Below are positions 32,719 to 41,109 of a stretch of 43,092 bases of DNA, piece by piece. Position 1 is the first letter of the stretch, and each line of letters starts with the position of its first letter. This DNA is from Alysiella sp. (GTDB taxonomy: Bacteria > Pseudomonadota > Gammaproteobacteria > Burkholderiales > Neisseriaceae), in assembly GCF_030525755.1 (NCBI RefSeq), contig NZ_JAUNEC010000009.1, forward strand, positions 1-43,092, given 5' to 3'. The notes under the pieces are model-generated. The model worked only from the letters and a program-made list of their open reading frames with translations. It made no database searches and was not told the DNA's origin. The position numbers were made by a program, and so were the translations under genes.

Positions 32719-32762
32719 AAAGTGTTGTCACCTTGTTTGTGTTAATTTAAAACGACTGTATA
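32703..32762. repeat. Correia-like half element, right
   Basis: The end, reversed, reads TATACAGTCGTTTTAAATTA, followed by ACACAAACAAGGTGACAACA, matching one end of the 19416-19522 element. The other half is absent; instead the nuclease remnant begins. The half at 32023-32082 has the opposite orientation, so the two bracket about 620 bp. Confidence 0.6.
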
Positions 32763-32803
32763 ACAACTTCTGTATTTTCTGTATTTTAACTTAGACACAC
32801 AAA

Positions 32804-32833
32804 AGGCTGCCTGAAAATATTTTCAGGCAGCCT
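32804..32833. terminator. DUS-pair terminator after acnB
   Basis: AGGCTGCCTGAAAAT (32804-32818) and ATTTTCAGGCAGCCT (32819-32833) form a perfect 30-bp palindrome 20 bases beyond the acnB stop. Confidence 0.8.
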
Positions 32834-32853
32834 AGATTTATGTCATCAAACGA

Positions 32854-35442
32854 TTAAGCCACATTCACTTTTGCCGCCACATCATTGTATTCAGGAATTT
32901 CATTGAAATTCATGTAGCGGTAGATTTTGTCGCCGTTTTCGTTGATGATGCCGATGTTGGCTTGGTATTCTTCCACAGTTGGGATTTTGCCCAATTTGGA
33001 GCAAATTGCCGCCAATTCAGCCGAACCCAAGAACACATTGGTGTTTTTGCCCAAACGGTTGGGGAAGTTGCGCGTTGAAGTGGACATCACGGTTGAGCCT
33101 TCGCGAACTTGCGCTTGGTTACCCATACACAGCGAGCAACCGGGCATTTCCATGCGCGCGCCTGCACGACCCAATACGCCATAGTGTCCTTCATTGGACA
33201 ATTCTTGCGCGTCCATTTTGGTAGGCGGTGCCACCCACAGGCGCACAGGAATGTCGCTCTTGCCTTCCAGCAATTTGGACGCAGCGCGGAAGTGTCCGAT
33301 GTTGGTCATGCACGAACCAATGAACACTTCATCAATCACCGTGCCTGATTTTTCCGACATGAAGCACACATCATCGGGGTCGTTCGGGCAAGCGATAATT
33401 GGCTCTTTGATTTCGTCCATATTGATTTCAATCACGGCAGCATATTCCGCGTCTTTGTCGGCTTCCAACAATTGTGGGTTCGCCAACCATGCTTCCATCG
33501 CTTTAATGCGACGTTCCAAAGTACGCGCATCGGCATAGCCATCGGCAATCATGTTTTTCATCAACACGATATTGGAAGTCATGTACTCAATAATCGGTTC
33601 TTTGTTCAAATGAACGGTACAGCCAGCCGCCGAACGTTCCGCAGAAGCGTCTGTGATTTCAAAGGCTTGTTCCACTTTCAAATCGGGCAAGCCTTCAATT
33701 TCCAAAATGCGACCCGAGAAAATGTTTTTCTTGCCTGCTTTGGCAACGGTCAGCAAGCCTTGTTTAATCGCATACAAGGGAATGGCATTGACCAAATCGC
33801 GCAAGGTTACACCAGGTTGCAGGCTGCCTGAAAAACGCACCAACACCGATTCAGGCATATCCAAAGGCATCACGCCAGTTGCCGCCGCAAACGCCACCAA
33901 ACCTGAACCTGCTGGGAATGAAATGCCAATGGGGAAACGGGTGTGCGAGTCGCCACCTGTACCCACAGTATCGGGCAAGAGCAAGCGGTTCAACCAAGAG
34001 TGAATCACGCCATCACCAGGGCGCAAAGACACACCACCGCGCGTAGAAATGAATTCAGGCAGCTCTTTGTGGGTGCGAACGTCCACAGGTTTGGGGTAAG
34101 CAGCCGTGTGGCAGAATGATTGCATCACCAAATCAGCCGAGAAACCCAAGCACGCCAAGTCTTTCAATTCATCGCGGGTCATCGGGCCGGTGGTGTCTTG
34201 CGAGCCGACTGTGGTCATGCGTGGTTCGCAATAAGTGCCAGGGCGAACGCCTTGACCTTCGGGCAAACCGCAAGCGCGACCGACCATTTTTTGCGCCAAA
34301 GTGAAACCTGCTTTGCTTTCGGCAGGGGCTTGTGGCAAGCGGAATTTGTCAGACGCTGGCAAACCCAAAGCCTCACGCGCTTTGGCGGTTAAGCCGCGAC
34401 CGATAATCAAGTTAATGCGACCGCCAGCCTGAACTTCGTCCAACAAAACTTGCGATTTCAATTCAAATTGGGCAACGGTTTCGCCATTTTTCACGATTTT
34501 GCCGTCATAAGGGAAAATGTCCACCACATCGCCCATTTTCAGTTGAGAAACATCAACTTCAATCGGCAATGCGCCAGAGTCTTCTTGGGTATTGAAGAAG
34601 ATGGGGGCGATTTTGCCACCCAAGCACACGCCACCAAAGCGTTTGTTGGGAACAAAAGGAATGTCTTCGCCAGTGTGCCAAATCACGGAATTGGTTGCGG
34701 ATTTGCGTGATGAACCTGTGCCGACCACATCGCCCACATAGGCAACCAAATTGCCTTTGGCTTTCAATTCTTCCAAAGTTTTAATGGGGCCGATTTCGCC
34801 TGCTTTATCGGGGGTAATGCCATCGCGTGGGTTTTTCAACATTGCCAATGCGTGCAAAGGAATGTCGGGGCGCGACCATGCGTCAGGTGCGGGCGACAAG
34901 TCATCGGTATTGGTTTCGCCATCTACTTTGAACACGGTAACGGTGATTTTTTCAGGCACGGCAGGGCGTGATGTGAACCATTCCGCGTCTGCCCAAGATT
35001 GCAACACGGCTTGTGCGTTCACATTGCCTTTGTCGGCTTTTTCTTTCACATCGTGGAAAGAATCAAACATCAATAAGGTGTGTTTCAAACCTTCGGCGGC
35101 GATGGGGGCGAGTTTGTCGTTGTCCAACAATTCAATCAGGGGGTGAATGTTGTAACCGCCCAGCATGGTGCCGAGCAATTTGGTGGCGTATTCGGGCGAC
35201 ACCAGTGGGCTGGATACGCTGCCTTCGGCAATGGCTGCCAAGAATGAGGCTTTGACTTTGGCGGCATCGTCCACACCAGCAGGCACGCGGTTGGCGAGCA
35301 AGTCCAACAAAAATTCGCCTTCGCCAGCAGGTGGGTTTTTCAACAATTCAGCCAAATCAGCCATTTGTTGGGCGGTCAAAGGCAGGGCGGGAATGCCTTG
35401 TGCAGCGCGTTCGGCTGCGGCTTTGCGGTAGGCTTCTAACAT
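32854..35442 (-). CDS. acnB: Aconitate hydratase B
   Basis: The 862-residue protein has the AcnB domain order: an N-terminal HEAT-like domain (QQMADLAELLKNPPAGEGEF), the swivel domain (NTDDLSPAPDAWSRPDIPLH, GTGSSRKSATNSV), then the 4Fe-4S catalytic domains. Cluster ligands lie in FIGSCMTNIG and GCSLCMGNQ, with a third upstream in CHTAAYPK-type context. It isomerises citrate to isocitrate in the TCA cycle. A DUS is embedded in frame near 33822 (FSGSLQPG). Two DUS lie upstream near 35489 and 35513. The gene is a single transcription unit with its own terminator. Confidence 0.97.
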   Translation of the reverse strand: MLEAYRKAAAERAAQGIPALPLTAQQMADLAELLKNPPAGEGEFLLDLLANRVPAGVDDAAKVKASFLAAIAEGSVSSPLVSPEYATKLLGTMLGGYNIHPLIELLDNDKLAPIAAEGLKHTLLMFDSFHDVKEKADKGNVNAQAVLQSWADAEWFTSRPAVPEKITVTVFKVDGETNTDDLSPAPDAWSRPDIPLHALAMLKNPRDGITPDKAGEIGPIKTLEELKAKGNLVAYVGDVVGTGSSRKSATNSVIWHTGEDIPFVPNKRFGGVCLGGKIAPIFFNTQEDSGALPIEVDVSQLKMGDVVDIFPYDGKIVKNGETVAQFELKSQVLLDEVQAGGRINLIIGRGLTAKAREALGLPASDKFRLPQAPAESKAGFTLAQKMVGRACGLPEGQGVRPGTYCEPRMTTVGSQDTTGPMTRDELKDLACLGFSADLVMQSFCHTAAYPKPVDVRTHKELPEFISTRGGVSLRPGDGVIHSWLNRLLLPDTVGTGGDSHTRFPIGISFPAGSGLVAFAAATGVMPLDMPESVLVRFSGSLQPGVTLRDLVNAIPLYAIKQGLLTVAKAGKKNIFSGRILEIEGLPDLKVEQAFEITDASAERSAAGCTVHLNKEPIIEYMTSNIVLMKNMIADGYADARTLERRIKAMEAWLANPQLLEADKDAEYAAVIEINMDEIKEPIIACPNDPDDVCFMSEKSGTVIDEVFIGSCMTNIGHFRAASKLLEGKSDIPVRLWVAPPTKMDAQELSNEGHYGVLGRAGARMEMPGCSLCMGNQAQVREGSTVMSTSTRNFPNRLGKNTNVFLGSAELAAICSKLGKIPTVEEYQANIGIINENGDKIYRYMNFNEIPEYNDVAAKVNVA

Positions 35443-35652
35443 TTCTTTGTTCCTTATGTTTGGGGGTGTATTTTTCTTGTGGGTGTTTCAGGCTGCCTGT
35501 AAACAACACATAGGCTGCCTGAAAAGCGTGTTAATCATACCTTGTTTTTAGGCTGGTTAGCAAGATTTCTTCTTGATAAAACAGCAGTATGAAAATGATT
35601 GAATGTGATTATGGGTTAAACAAACATTCTGCTTTTTTCAGGCAGCATGAAT

Positions 35653-37551
35653 TTAAAATCGTGTCCCCAAACTGATGTGCCAACGGATTTTTCGGTCATG
35701 ATGCCCATAAGCAATGTCAAAGGAGAACGGCGCAACGGGACTGAACCAGCGCACACCTAAACCACTACCATGTCGCCAATGCATTTTTTGAAATGTGCGT
35801 GCTGTGCCACCCATGTCATGAAATAGTGCAAGGGCAAAATCTTTTTTCACGGGAATTTGGTATTCGGTACTGAACACGACCATTGCTCTGTCTGGCAAAA
35901 CTGTACCGTCAGATAAAACCTGCCCAATACTGTCTAATTCATAACCGCGTATGGAAGATGCACCACCTGTACGAAACATCAAGCTGGACGGTACATCACC
36001 AATTGCATCATTTTTGTTGGCATGAACGTAGCCCAATTCACCACGTGCAATGAATGTACCCCATTTTTTTTCTTCAGGCGTGAAGTAATAGCCTGCACCT
36101 GTTTTCACGCGCATTATGGCTGCTGATGAAAGCACTTTACCCAAAGTTACCCCTATTTTACCGTCCAAATAATAACCATTGGCAGGACGCAATGTGGTTT
36201 CAATATTTTGTCGCTTCCAAGATGCAGTCAGCATGGTGGCATAACTGCGTCCCAAATTGATGCCGTGATTGGGAATGGTGGCCTCTTCACCCACAAATTC
36301 AATACCCAAACGGGTTTCCCTACCATCTTTATCACGCACACGCCATAAACCTGTGGATAAAGTACGCTTTTCCAAGCGTTGCGTGGTGTTGCGTGAATAT
36401 GCTGCGTTGGCAGTATGATAATAACCTAAACCATTACGGGGCTGACTGATACCCAAAGCCAAAGTGCTTTGGTATTTGTCTTGGTCCAAATGTACCGACC
36501 CCATATAACCACGATTAAACAAATTGTGGTGGTCATAGCCCAAATGACCACCTAAACCATATTCAGAATCAAAACGCAGACCTACTTCAATTTTTTGTCG
36601 CTTGACTTCGGAGACCGCCACTTTGATTGGCACACGGTCGCCCTGAATGTGGTCAAAATCGGCTTGAACCGATGCACCTGAATAGTGATTGTCGTTTTCC
36701 AAAGCCTGTTGATAATCCAAAATTTTATCCAAATCATACACATCACCCGCTTTAAACTGCGCCAATCCCTGCACCACCGCAACAGGGTAACGTTCTGTGC
36801 CTGTAATGTGTAAATCACCAAAATAAATCGGGCGATTGCTGTCCACATTGACCAGTAATTCTGCTGTTTTGGTTTCTGGATTAACGGTTGCCCGCGTTGC
36901 CGTAAAACGCGCCAATGGGTATTTTTTACGGGTAACGGCAGTTAAAACCGAAGCCTTTGTACTGCTCCAATCGGCTTGACGAAAGGGTGCACCAACGGGC
37001 AAGGTCCAATTTGCAAAAGAATTTTTGTAATAACTGCTTAAATTTTCATCACGCAGCATCTCACCCAACAGCATCAAAGATACGTTATCAATCCGCGTAC
37101 GCTCGCCCAAATCCACGCGCAATACATAACCTTTTTCTTTTGGCACAATTTGTACTTTGGCATTGAAATAACCTTCAGTTTTCAACATTGCCAAAGCATT
37201 TTTGGGTGCATCTTCAAGTAAAAATTCAATCTGTTCTTTGTCCAATTCTTCATGACGTTGCTCTTTGATTAAGGGCAAATGTTCGGACAACATAGCACGA
37301 ACTTCTTCATTATCAGTTTGAATTTCAATCGGATATTTAGGTGTTAATTCACGAATTTGTTCTTGTTCTTCGCCTTTTTTACCAAACCACTTATCCCAAA
37401 AACCACGCTTTTTTATGGATTGCGTGGCTTCTTGTTCTGCCTTGTTCTCCAGTGCGGGCACAGCACTGGCTGTTTCGGTTTCAGCATGCGTGGATAAAGA
37501 AATAAAAGACAAAATCATCAACAAATAACATGGACGCAAACGATTCATCAT
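35653..37551 (-). CDS. tamA: TamA-like outer membrane assembly protein (Omp85 family)
   Basis: The 632-residue protein has a signal peptide (RLRPCYLLMILSFISLSTHA, cleavage after about residue 22), a Lys/Glu-rich linker with KKRGFWDKWFGKKGEE, three POTRA-like domains to about residue 300, and a C-terminal 16-strand barrel. The barrel contains GGASSIRGYELDSIG with the conserved RGY motif and ends in a Phe (SLGTRF). TamA with TamB inserts a subset of outer-membrane proteins. No tamB gene lies downstream, where acnB is found. I list the ATG at 37551; a GTG at 37554 and ATG at 37548 are in frame. Confidence 0.85.
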   Translation of the reverse strand: MMNRLRPCYLLMILSFISLSTHAETETASAVPALENKAEQEATQSIKKRGFWDKWFGKKGEEQEQIRELTPKYPIEIQTDNEEVRAMLSEHLPLIKEQRHEELDKEQIEFLLEDAPKNALAMLKTEGYFNAKVQIVPKEKGYVLRVDLGERTRIDNVSLMLLGEMLRDENLSSYYKNSFANWTLPVGAPFRQADWSSTKASVLTAVTRKKYPLARFTATRATVNPETKTAELLVNVDSNRPIYFGDLHITGTERYPVAVVQGLAQFKAGDVYDLDKILDYQQALENDNHYSGASVQADFDHIQGDRVPIKVAVSEVKRQKIEVGLRFDSEYGLGGHLGYDHHNLFNRGYMGSVHLDQDKYQSTLALGISQPRNGLGYYHTANAAYSRNTTQRLEKRTLSTGLWRVRDKDGRETRLGIEFVGEEATIPNHGINLGRSYATMLTASWKRQNIETTLRPANGYYLDGKIGVTLGKVLSSAAIMRVKTGAGYYFTPEEKKWGTFIARGELGYVHANKNDAIGDVPSSLMFRTGGASSIRGYELDSIGQVLSDGTVLPDRAMVVFSTEYQIPVKKDFALALFHDMGGTARTFQKMHWRHGSGLGVRWFSPVAPFSFDIAYGHHDRKIRWHISLGTRF

Positions 37552-37608
37552 CACAAATAAAATTAGATACTGTTACAATTTACCCCTAACTTGGGGCGCG
37601 AATATACA

Positions 37609-37675
37609 AGGCTGCCTGAAAGAGACAAATTCTAACACGATTACAACAAACTGCTTTTGTTTTTCAGGTAGCCTT
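37609..37675. terminator. Mixed-dialect DUS hairpin between pyk and tamA
   Basis: AAGGCTGCCTGAAA near 37608-37621 can pair with TTTTCAGGTAGCCTT near 37661-37675. The second arm carries the Eikenella-type AGGCTACCTGAA sequence. The loop is about 40 bases, so it is a weaker candidate than the next hairpin. Confidence 0.45.
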
Positions 37676-37696
37676 ATTATCTTAATCATTAAAACA

Positions 37697-37725
37697 TTCA
37701 GGCAGCCTCTATTAGGCTGCCTGAA
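37697..37725 (-). terminator. DUS-pair terminator after pyk
   Basis: TTCAGGCAGCCT (37697-37708) and AGGCTGCCTGAA (37714-37725) form a 12-bp stem with a five-base loop, ten bases past the pyk stop codon. Confidence 0.75.
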
Positions 37726-37735
37726 AATTCAAACA

Positions 37736-39202
37736 TCATGCCACACACATGATTTGTAAGGTATTGGTACTACCGCGTTCACGCATTTTGGAACCACTGG
37801 TAATGATGTATTTGTCGCCACTAGCCAAAATACCGCGTTGTACCAAAAACGCTTCCACTTCATGCAATGCCGTATCATGGTTCATACTCGTTGCCAGTTG
37901 AATCGGACGCACACCACGATAAACCGACATTCTGCGTTGTGCTGCAATATTGGGCGTTAAGGCAAAAATCGGGATTTGGATACCATAACGACTCACTTGA
38001 AACGCTGTTGTACCACTTTCTGTGAGCGCAATAATCGCTTTGGCATTCACTTGACGGGCAATGTGTACCGCACCACTGGCAATGGCGTGGTCAGTACGAT
38101 GCGTGATTTCCATATTATCAGACACACCCACCAAAGAATCCTGTTCACGTTCGGCTGCCTTACAAATCAAAGCCATTTGGCGCACCGTTTCAAAGGGGTA
38201 TTTGCCCACCGCCGTTTCTGCCGAGCACATGACGGCATCGGTACCGTCCAACACCGCATTGGCAACATCGCTTACTTCTGCACGTGTTGGAACAGGGTTT
38301 TCAATCATGGACTCCATCATTTGCGTGGCAGTAATGCTGAAACGACGCAATTCACGGGCGCGTTTAATCATGCGTTTTTGCAAAGCAGGCACTGCAGCAT
38401 TGCCCACTTCCACCGCCAAATCGCCACGCGCCACCATAATGCCGTCAGATGCCAAAATGATTTCATCTAAATTTTCAATCGCTTCCACGCGCTCAATTTT
38501 GGCAACCAAACCTGGTGGCAAAGCGGTACAACCATTTTCGCTGCACGCTTGAGCAACTGCTTCGCGCGCCATTTTCATGTCTTGGGCACTTTTCACAAAG
38601 CTGACTGCCAAATAATCGCAACCGATTTTCACAGCGGTTTTTAAATCGCGGAAATCTTTTTCGGTAAATGCACCCGCACTCAAACCACCGCCTTGTTTAT
38701 TGATACCTTTATTGCTTTTGAGTGTATGGCTATTATGAGCCACCGTTAAAATTTGGCTGCCTAAAACACTTTTCACAGTAACGGTAAGCAAGCCATCGTC
38801 CAAAAGCAACACATCGCCAACTTGTACATCATTGGGCAAATCGCGGTAATCCAAGCCCACGCATTCACGCGTGCCTTCGCCTTGCAAAGCCGCGTCAAAC
38901 AACAACTCTTCACCCTCTTCCACACAAATGCTACCACCCACAATTTTGCCAACACGGATTTTCGGTCCTTGCAAATCCGCCACAATCGCAATCTCACGCC
39001 CCGCTTGCTTGGCAGCTTCACGCACAATGTGGGCATTTTCTTCGTGAAATTCTGCCGTACCATGACTGAAATTGAAACGCACCACATTGAGCGCACCAAT
39101 TTGAATCATGTCGCGCAACAATTCAACATTGTTGCTGGCAGGTCCTAATGTAGCAACGATTTTGGTATTATGACGAATGCGGCTTAAATTTCGTTGGGGC
39201 AT
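37736..39202 (-). CDS. pyk: Pyruvate kinase
   Basis: The 488-residue protein is a full-length pyruvate kinase. It shows the N-terminal RHNTKIVATLGPAS, NVVRFNFSHG, LQGPKIRVG, the active-site helix MVARGDLAVEVG, and ITATQMMESMIENPVPTRAE. It makes pyruvate and ATP from PEP and ADP. The C-terminal domain reads ALTESGTTAFQVSRYG and ends KYIITSGSKM, without an extra C-terminal PEP-utiliser-like domain. It is divergent from the pyrBI leader. In-frame DUS are not obvious in this gene except a variant near 38757. Confidence 0.96.
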   Translation of the reverse strand: MPQRNLSRIRHNTKIVATLGPASNNVELLRDMIQIGALNVVRFNFSHGTAEFHEENAHIVREAAKQAGREIAIVADLQGPKIRVGKIVGGSICVEEGEELLFDAALQGEGTRECVGLDYRDLPNDVQVGDVLLLDDGLLTVTVKSVLGSQILTVAHNSHTLKSNKGINKQGGGLSAGAFTEKDFRDLKTAVKIGCDYLAVSFVKSAQDMKMAREAVAQACSENGCTALPPGLVAKIERVEAIENLDEIILASDGIMVARGDLAVEVGNAAVPALQKRMIKRARELRRFSITATQMMESMIENPVPTRAEVSDVANAVLDGTDAVMCSAETAVGKYPFETVRQMALICKAAEREQDSLVGVSDNMEITHRTDHAIASGAVHIARQVNAKAIIALTESGTTAFQVSRYGIQIPIFALTPNIAAQRRMSVYRGVRPIQLATSMNHDTALHEVEAFLVQRGILASGDKYIITSGSKMRERGSTNTLQIMCVA

Positions 39203-39320
39203 GATACACTTTCTGAAATCAAAAAAGATTGTAGGATTATAACGGTTTTAAATGTTAAAAAACGTGAAATACACGGTGTTCTTGGCTTTAATTTGGAATT
39301 AAATTACAAAGTAAATTGGC

Positions 39321-39349
39321 TTTTCAGGCAGCTCAAAAGGTTTTATAAT
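39321..39349 (+). promoter_or_regulatory. Promoter of the pyrBI leader
   Basis: A perfect -10 (TATAAT, 39344-39349) lies 17 bp from a -35-like TTTTCA (39321-39326). The -35 overlaps a partial DUS (TTTTCAGGCAGC). Transcription would start near 39356, leaving about 28 bases before the leader peptide start. Confidence 0.6.
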
Positions 39350-39383
39350 CCACGCCGTTTTAAGCCATTTTTCAGGAAAAATC

Positions 39384-39509
39384 ATGTTGTCTTACTGTTT
39401 TTTCTTTGCTGATTGCCGCAAATTTGCGGCTCAAATGGCTTCTTCATCAATCGCCCGTTTAATTGTAAAACGGGTTTTTTTGTGTCTTTCTGTTCAAGCC
39501 TGCCTGTAA
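39384..39509 (+). CDS. pyrBI leader peptide (attenuation), 41 aa
   Basis: An ATG with an AGGA site (39374-39377) six bases upstream opens a 41-codon frame that begins MLSYCFFFADCRKF and ends at a TAA (39507). The transcript codes a U-rich run early in the frame (GTTTTTTCTTTG, 39397-39408) and then a 16-base palindrome (39415-39430) that could pause polymerase. The intrinsic terminator at 39454-39481 lies inside the reading frame, and the stop codon is beyond it. This is the layout of the enterobacterial pyrL leader, in which low UTP slows polymerase in the U run, the ribosome catches up, and the terminator fails. Function is inferred from structure and from pyrB downstream. Confidence 0.65.
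   Translation: MLSYCFFFADCRKFAAQMASSSIARLIVKRVFLCLSVQACL
39415..39430 (+). promoter_or_regulatory. Pause hairpin in the pyrBI leader
   Basis: GCCGCAAATTTGCGGC is a perfect 16-base palindrome seven bases after the U-rich run. It would fold with a GCCGC/GCGGC stem and is placed where a transcription pause is expected in a UTP-sensing leader. Confidence 0.55.
39454..39481 (+). terminator. Intrinsic attenuator upstream of pyrBI
   Basis: CCCGTTT (39454-39460) pairs with AAACGGG (39468-39474), followed immediately by seven T residues. It is the clearest classical rho-independent terminator in the window. No complete gene precedes it on this strand, only the leader peptide, which fits attenuation. 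Confidence 0.75.
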
Positions 39510-39541
39510 AGTGATGTTTGAATGAGTTTCAGGCAGCCTAA

Positions 39542-39654
39542 TATAGTCGCAGAAATGAAAAAAAACATATTTAAGGTGACCATACCCGCTGTGTATACGA
39601 ATAGTAATAAGTGTATGAACAAAACCACAGTACTTTTTCAATTCCGCGACCATA
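39542..39654. repeat. Correia-like element, subfamily 2, between attenuator and pyrB
   Basis: The left end TATAGTCGCAGAAATGAAAA and the right end, reversed TATGGTCGCGGAATTGAAAA, bound 113 bp. The interior has CCATACCCGCTGTGTATACG. A DUS (39528-39540) abuts its left end. It separates the leader from pyrB, lengthens the pyrBI leader by over 100 bases, and might carry its own promoter, as some neisserial Correia elements do. Confidence 0.75.
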
Positions 39655-39693
39655 ACACCCCGCTGTTTTTCACATCATTCAAAAGGAAAATCC

Positions 39694-40614
39694 ATGCCCA
39701 ATCCGCTTTATCGCCGCCATCTGATTTCGGTAGCTGATTTATTACCTGATGAATTGCGTTTACTGTTGGATACCGCACTGAAATTGAAACATGAACCACG
39801 CCACGATTTATTGGCAGGCAAATTGATTGCTTCGTGTTTTTTTGAACCTTCTACGCGTACGCGTTTGTCATTTGAAACCGCAGTACAGCGTTTGGGAGGT
39901 AAAGTGATTGGTTTTGCCGATGGCGGACATACCAGCGCGAAAAAGGGCGAAACTTTGGCAGATACAGCGCGTATGTTGTCCAGCTATGCCGATGCGATTG
40001 TACAACGCCACCCCAAAGACGGTGCGGCACGTGTGGTGGCAGAGTTTTCCAGTGTTCCCGTGATTAATGCAGGTGATGGTACCAATCAACACCCCAGCCA
40101 AACGCTGCTGGATTTGGTAACAATTTATGAAACACAAGGTACGTTGCATAACTTGAAAATTGCCATGTGCGGCGATTTGAAATACGGTCGCACCGTGCAT
40201 TCTTTGGCACAAGCATTGAAATTGTTTGATTGTGAATTTGCTTTTGTGTCGCCACCGAGTTTGGCTATGCCCGAATACATTACCGAAGAACTGGACGAAA
40301 TGGGTATTAAATGGCAAGTATTGTCCGACCTAGAAAGCGCGGTGGCTTGGGCGGACATTTTGTATATGACACGTGTCCAACGTGAACGTTTTGATGAACA
40401 GGAATTTGCCAAAATTCAAGGCAAATTCAATTTGAATGCCACCATGTTACACAACGCAAAAAACAATTTGCGCGTGTTACACCCCTTACCACGCGTGGAC
40501 GAAATCCACCCTGATGTGGACAATACACCCCATGCTTATTACTTCCAACAGGCTGCCAACGGCGTTTATGCCCGCATGGCGATGTTGTCTTTGGTCTTAA
40601 ACGAAACGGTTTAA
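39694..40614 (+). CDS. pyrB: Aspartate carbamoyltransferase catalytic subunit
   Basis: The 306-residue protein is full length. It has the carbamoyl-phosphate site STRTR (S53-R57) in FFEPSTRTRLSFE, the GDGTNQHPSQ motif, and HPLPRVDEI near the C-terminus. It joins carbamoyl phosphate to aspartate, the first committed step of pyrimidine synthesis. The ATG follows AAAAGGA. pyrI follows after 36 bases, so the enzyme should be the dodecameric, allosteric E. coli type. Regulation by the upstream attenuator is likely. Confidence 0.97.
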   Translation: MPNPLYRRHLISVADLLPDELRLLLDTALKLKHEPRHDLLAGKLIASCFFEPSTRTRLSFETAVQRLGGKVIGFADGGHTSAKKGETLADTARMLSSYADAIVQRHPKDGAARVVAEFSSVPVINAGDGTNQHPSQTLLDLVTIYETQGTLHNLKIAMCGDLKYGRTVHSLAQALKLFDCEFAFVSPPSLAMPEYITEELDEMGIKWQVLSDLESAVAWADILYMTRVQRERFDEQEFAKIQGKFNLNATMLHNAKNNLRVLHPLPRVDEIHPDVDNTPHAYYFQQAANGVYARMAMLSLVLNETV

Positions 40615-40650
40615 ATTTCAGGCTGCCTTAAAAACACAACAGGAAAAATC

Positions 40651-41109
40651 ATGGAAAACACAAAATTAAGCGTTGAAGCGATTGAAAATGGCACAGTCAT
40701 TGACCACATTCCCGCAGGTTTGGGTTTAACCATTTTGCGTCAATTCAAACTATTGCACTACGGTCATGCGGTAACAGTTGGCTTTAATTTGCCAAGTCGC
40801 AGCCAAGGCAGCAAAGACATCATCAAAATCAAAAATGTGGCATTTACAGAACGCGATGCCAATCGCTTGGCTTTGTTTGCACCCGAGGCGGTGGTCAATC
40901 GCATTGTGGATTTCAAAGTAGTGGAAAAAATGGCATTAAGGCTGCCTGAAACCATTACCGAAGTGTTTCGCTGTCCCAACAGCAATTGTGCCAGCCACAG
41001 CGAACCTGTAAACAGCCGTTTTTATGTGAAACAAAAAAATGGCGAAACCAAATTAAAATGCCATTTTTGTGAAAAAACCTTTGGTAGAAACGCCGTAACC
41101 GAATTGTGA
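40651..41109 (+). CDS. pyrI: Aspartate carbamoyltransferase regulatory subunit
   Basis: The 152-residue protein has the N-terminal nucleotide-binding domain (VEAIENGTVIDHIPAG, LTILRQFKLL). The C-terminal zinc domain has four cysteines, C108, C113, C137 and C140, in the same spacing as E. coli PyrI (C-x4-C-x23-C-x2-C). It binds CTP and ATP and links the catalytic trimers. An AACAGGAAAAATC ribosome site precedes the ATG. A DUS in frame near 40938 encodes RLPE. It is intact, so CTP feedback is expected. Confidence 0.96.
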   Translation: MENTKLSVEAIENGTVIDHIPAGLGLTILRQFKLLHYGHAVTVGFNLPSRSQGSKDIIKIKNVAFTERDANRLALFAPEAVVNRIVDFKVVEKMALRLPETITEVFRCPNSNCASHSEPVNSRFYVKQKNGETKLKCHFCEKTFGRNAVTEL

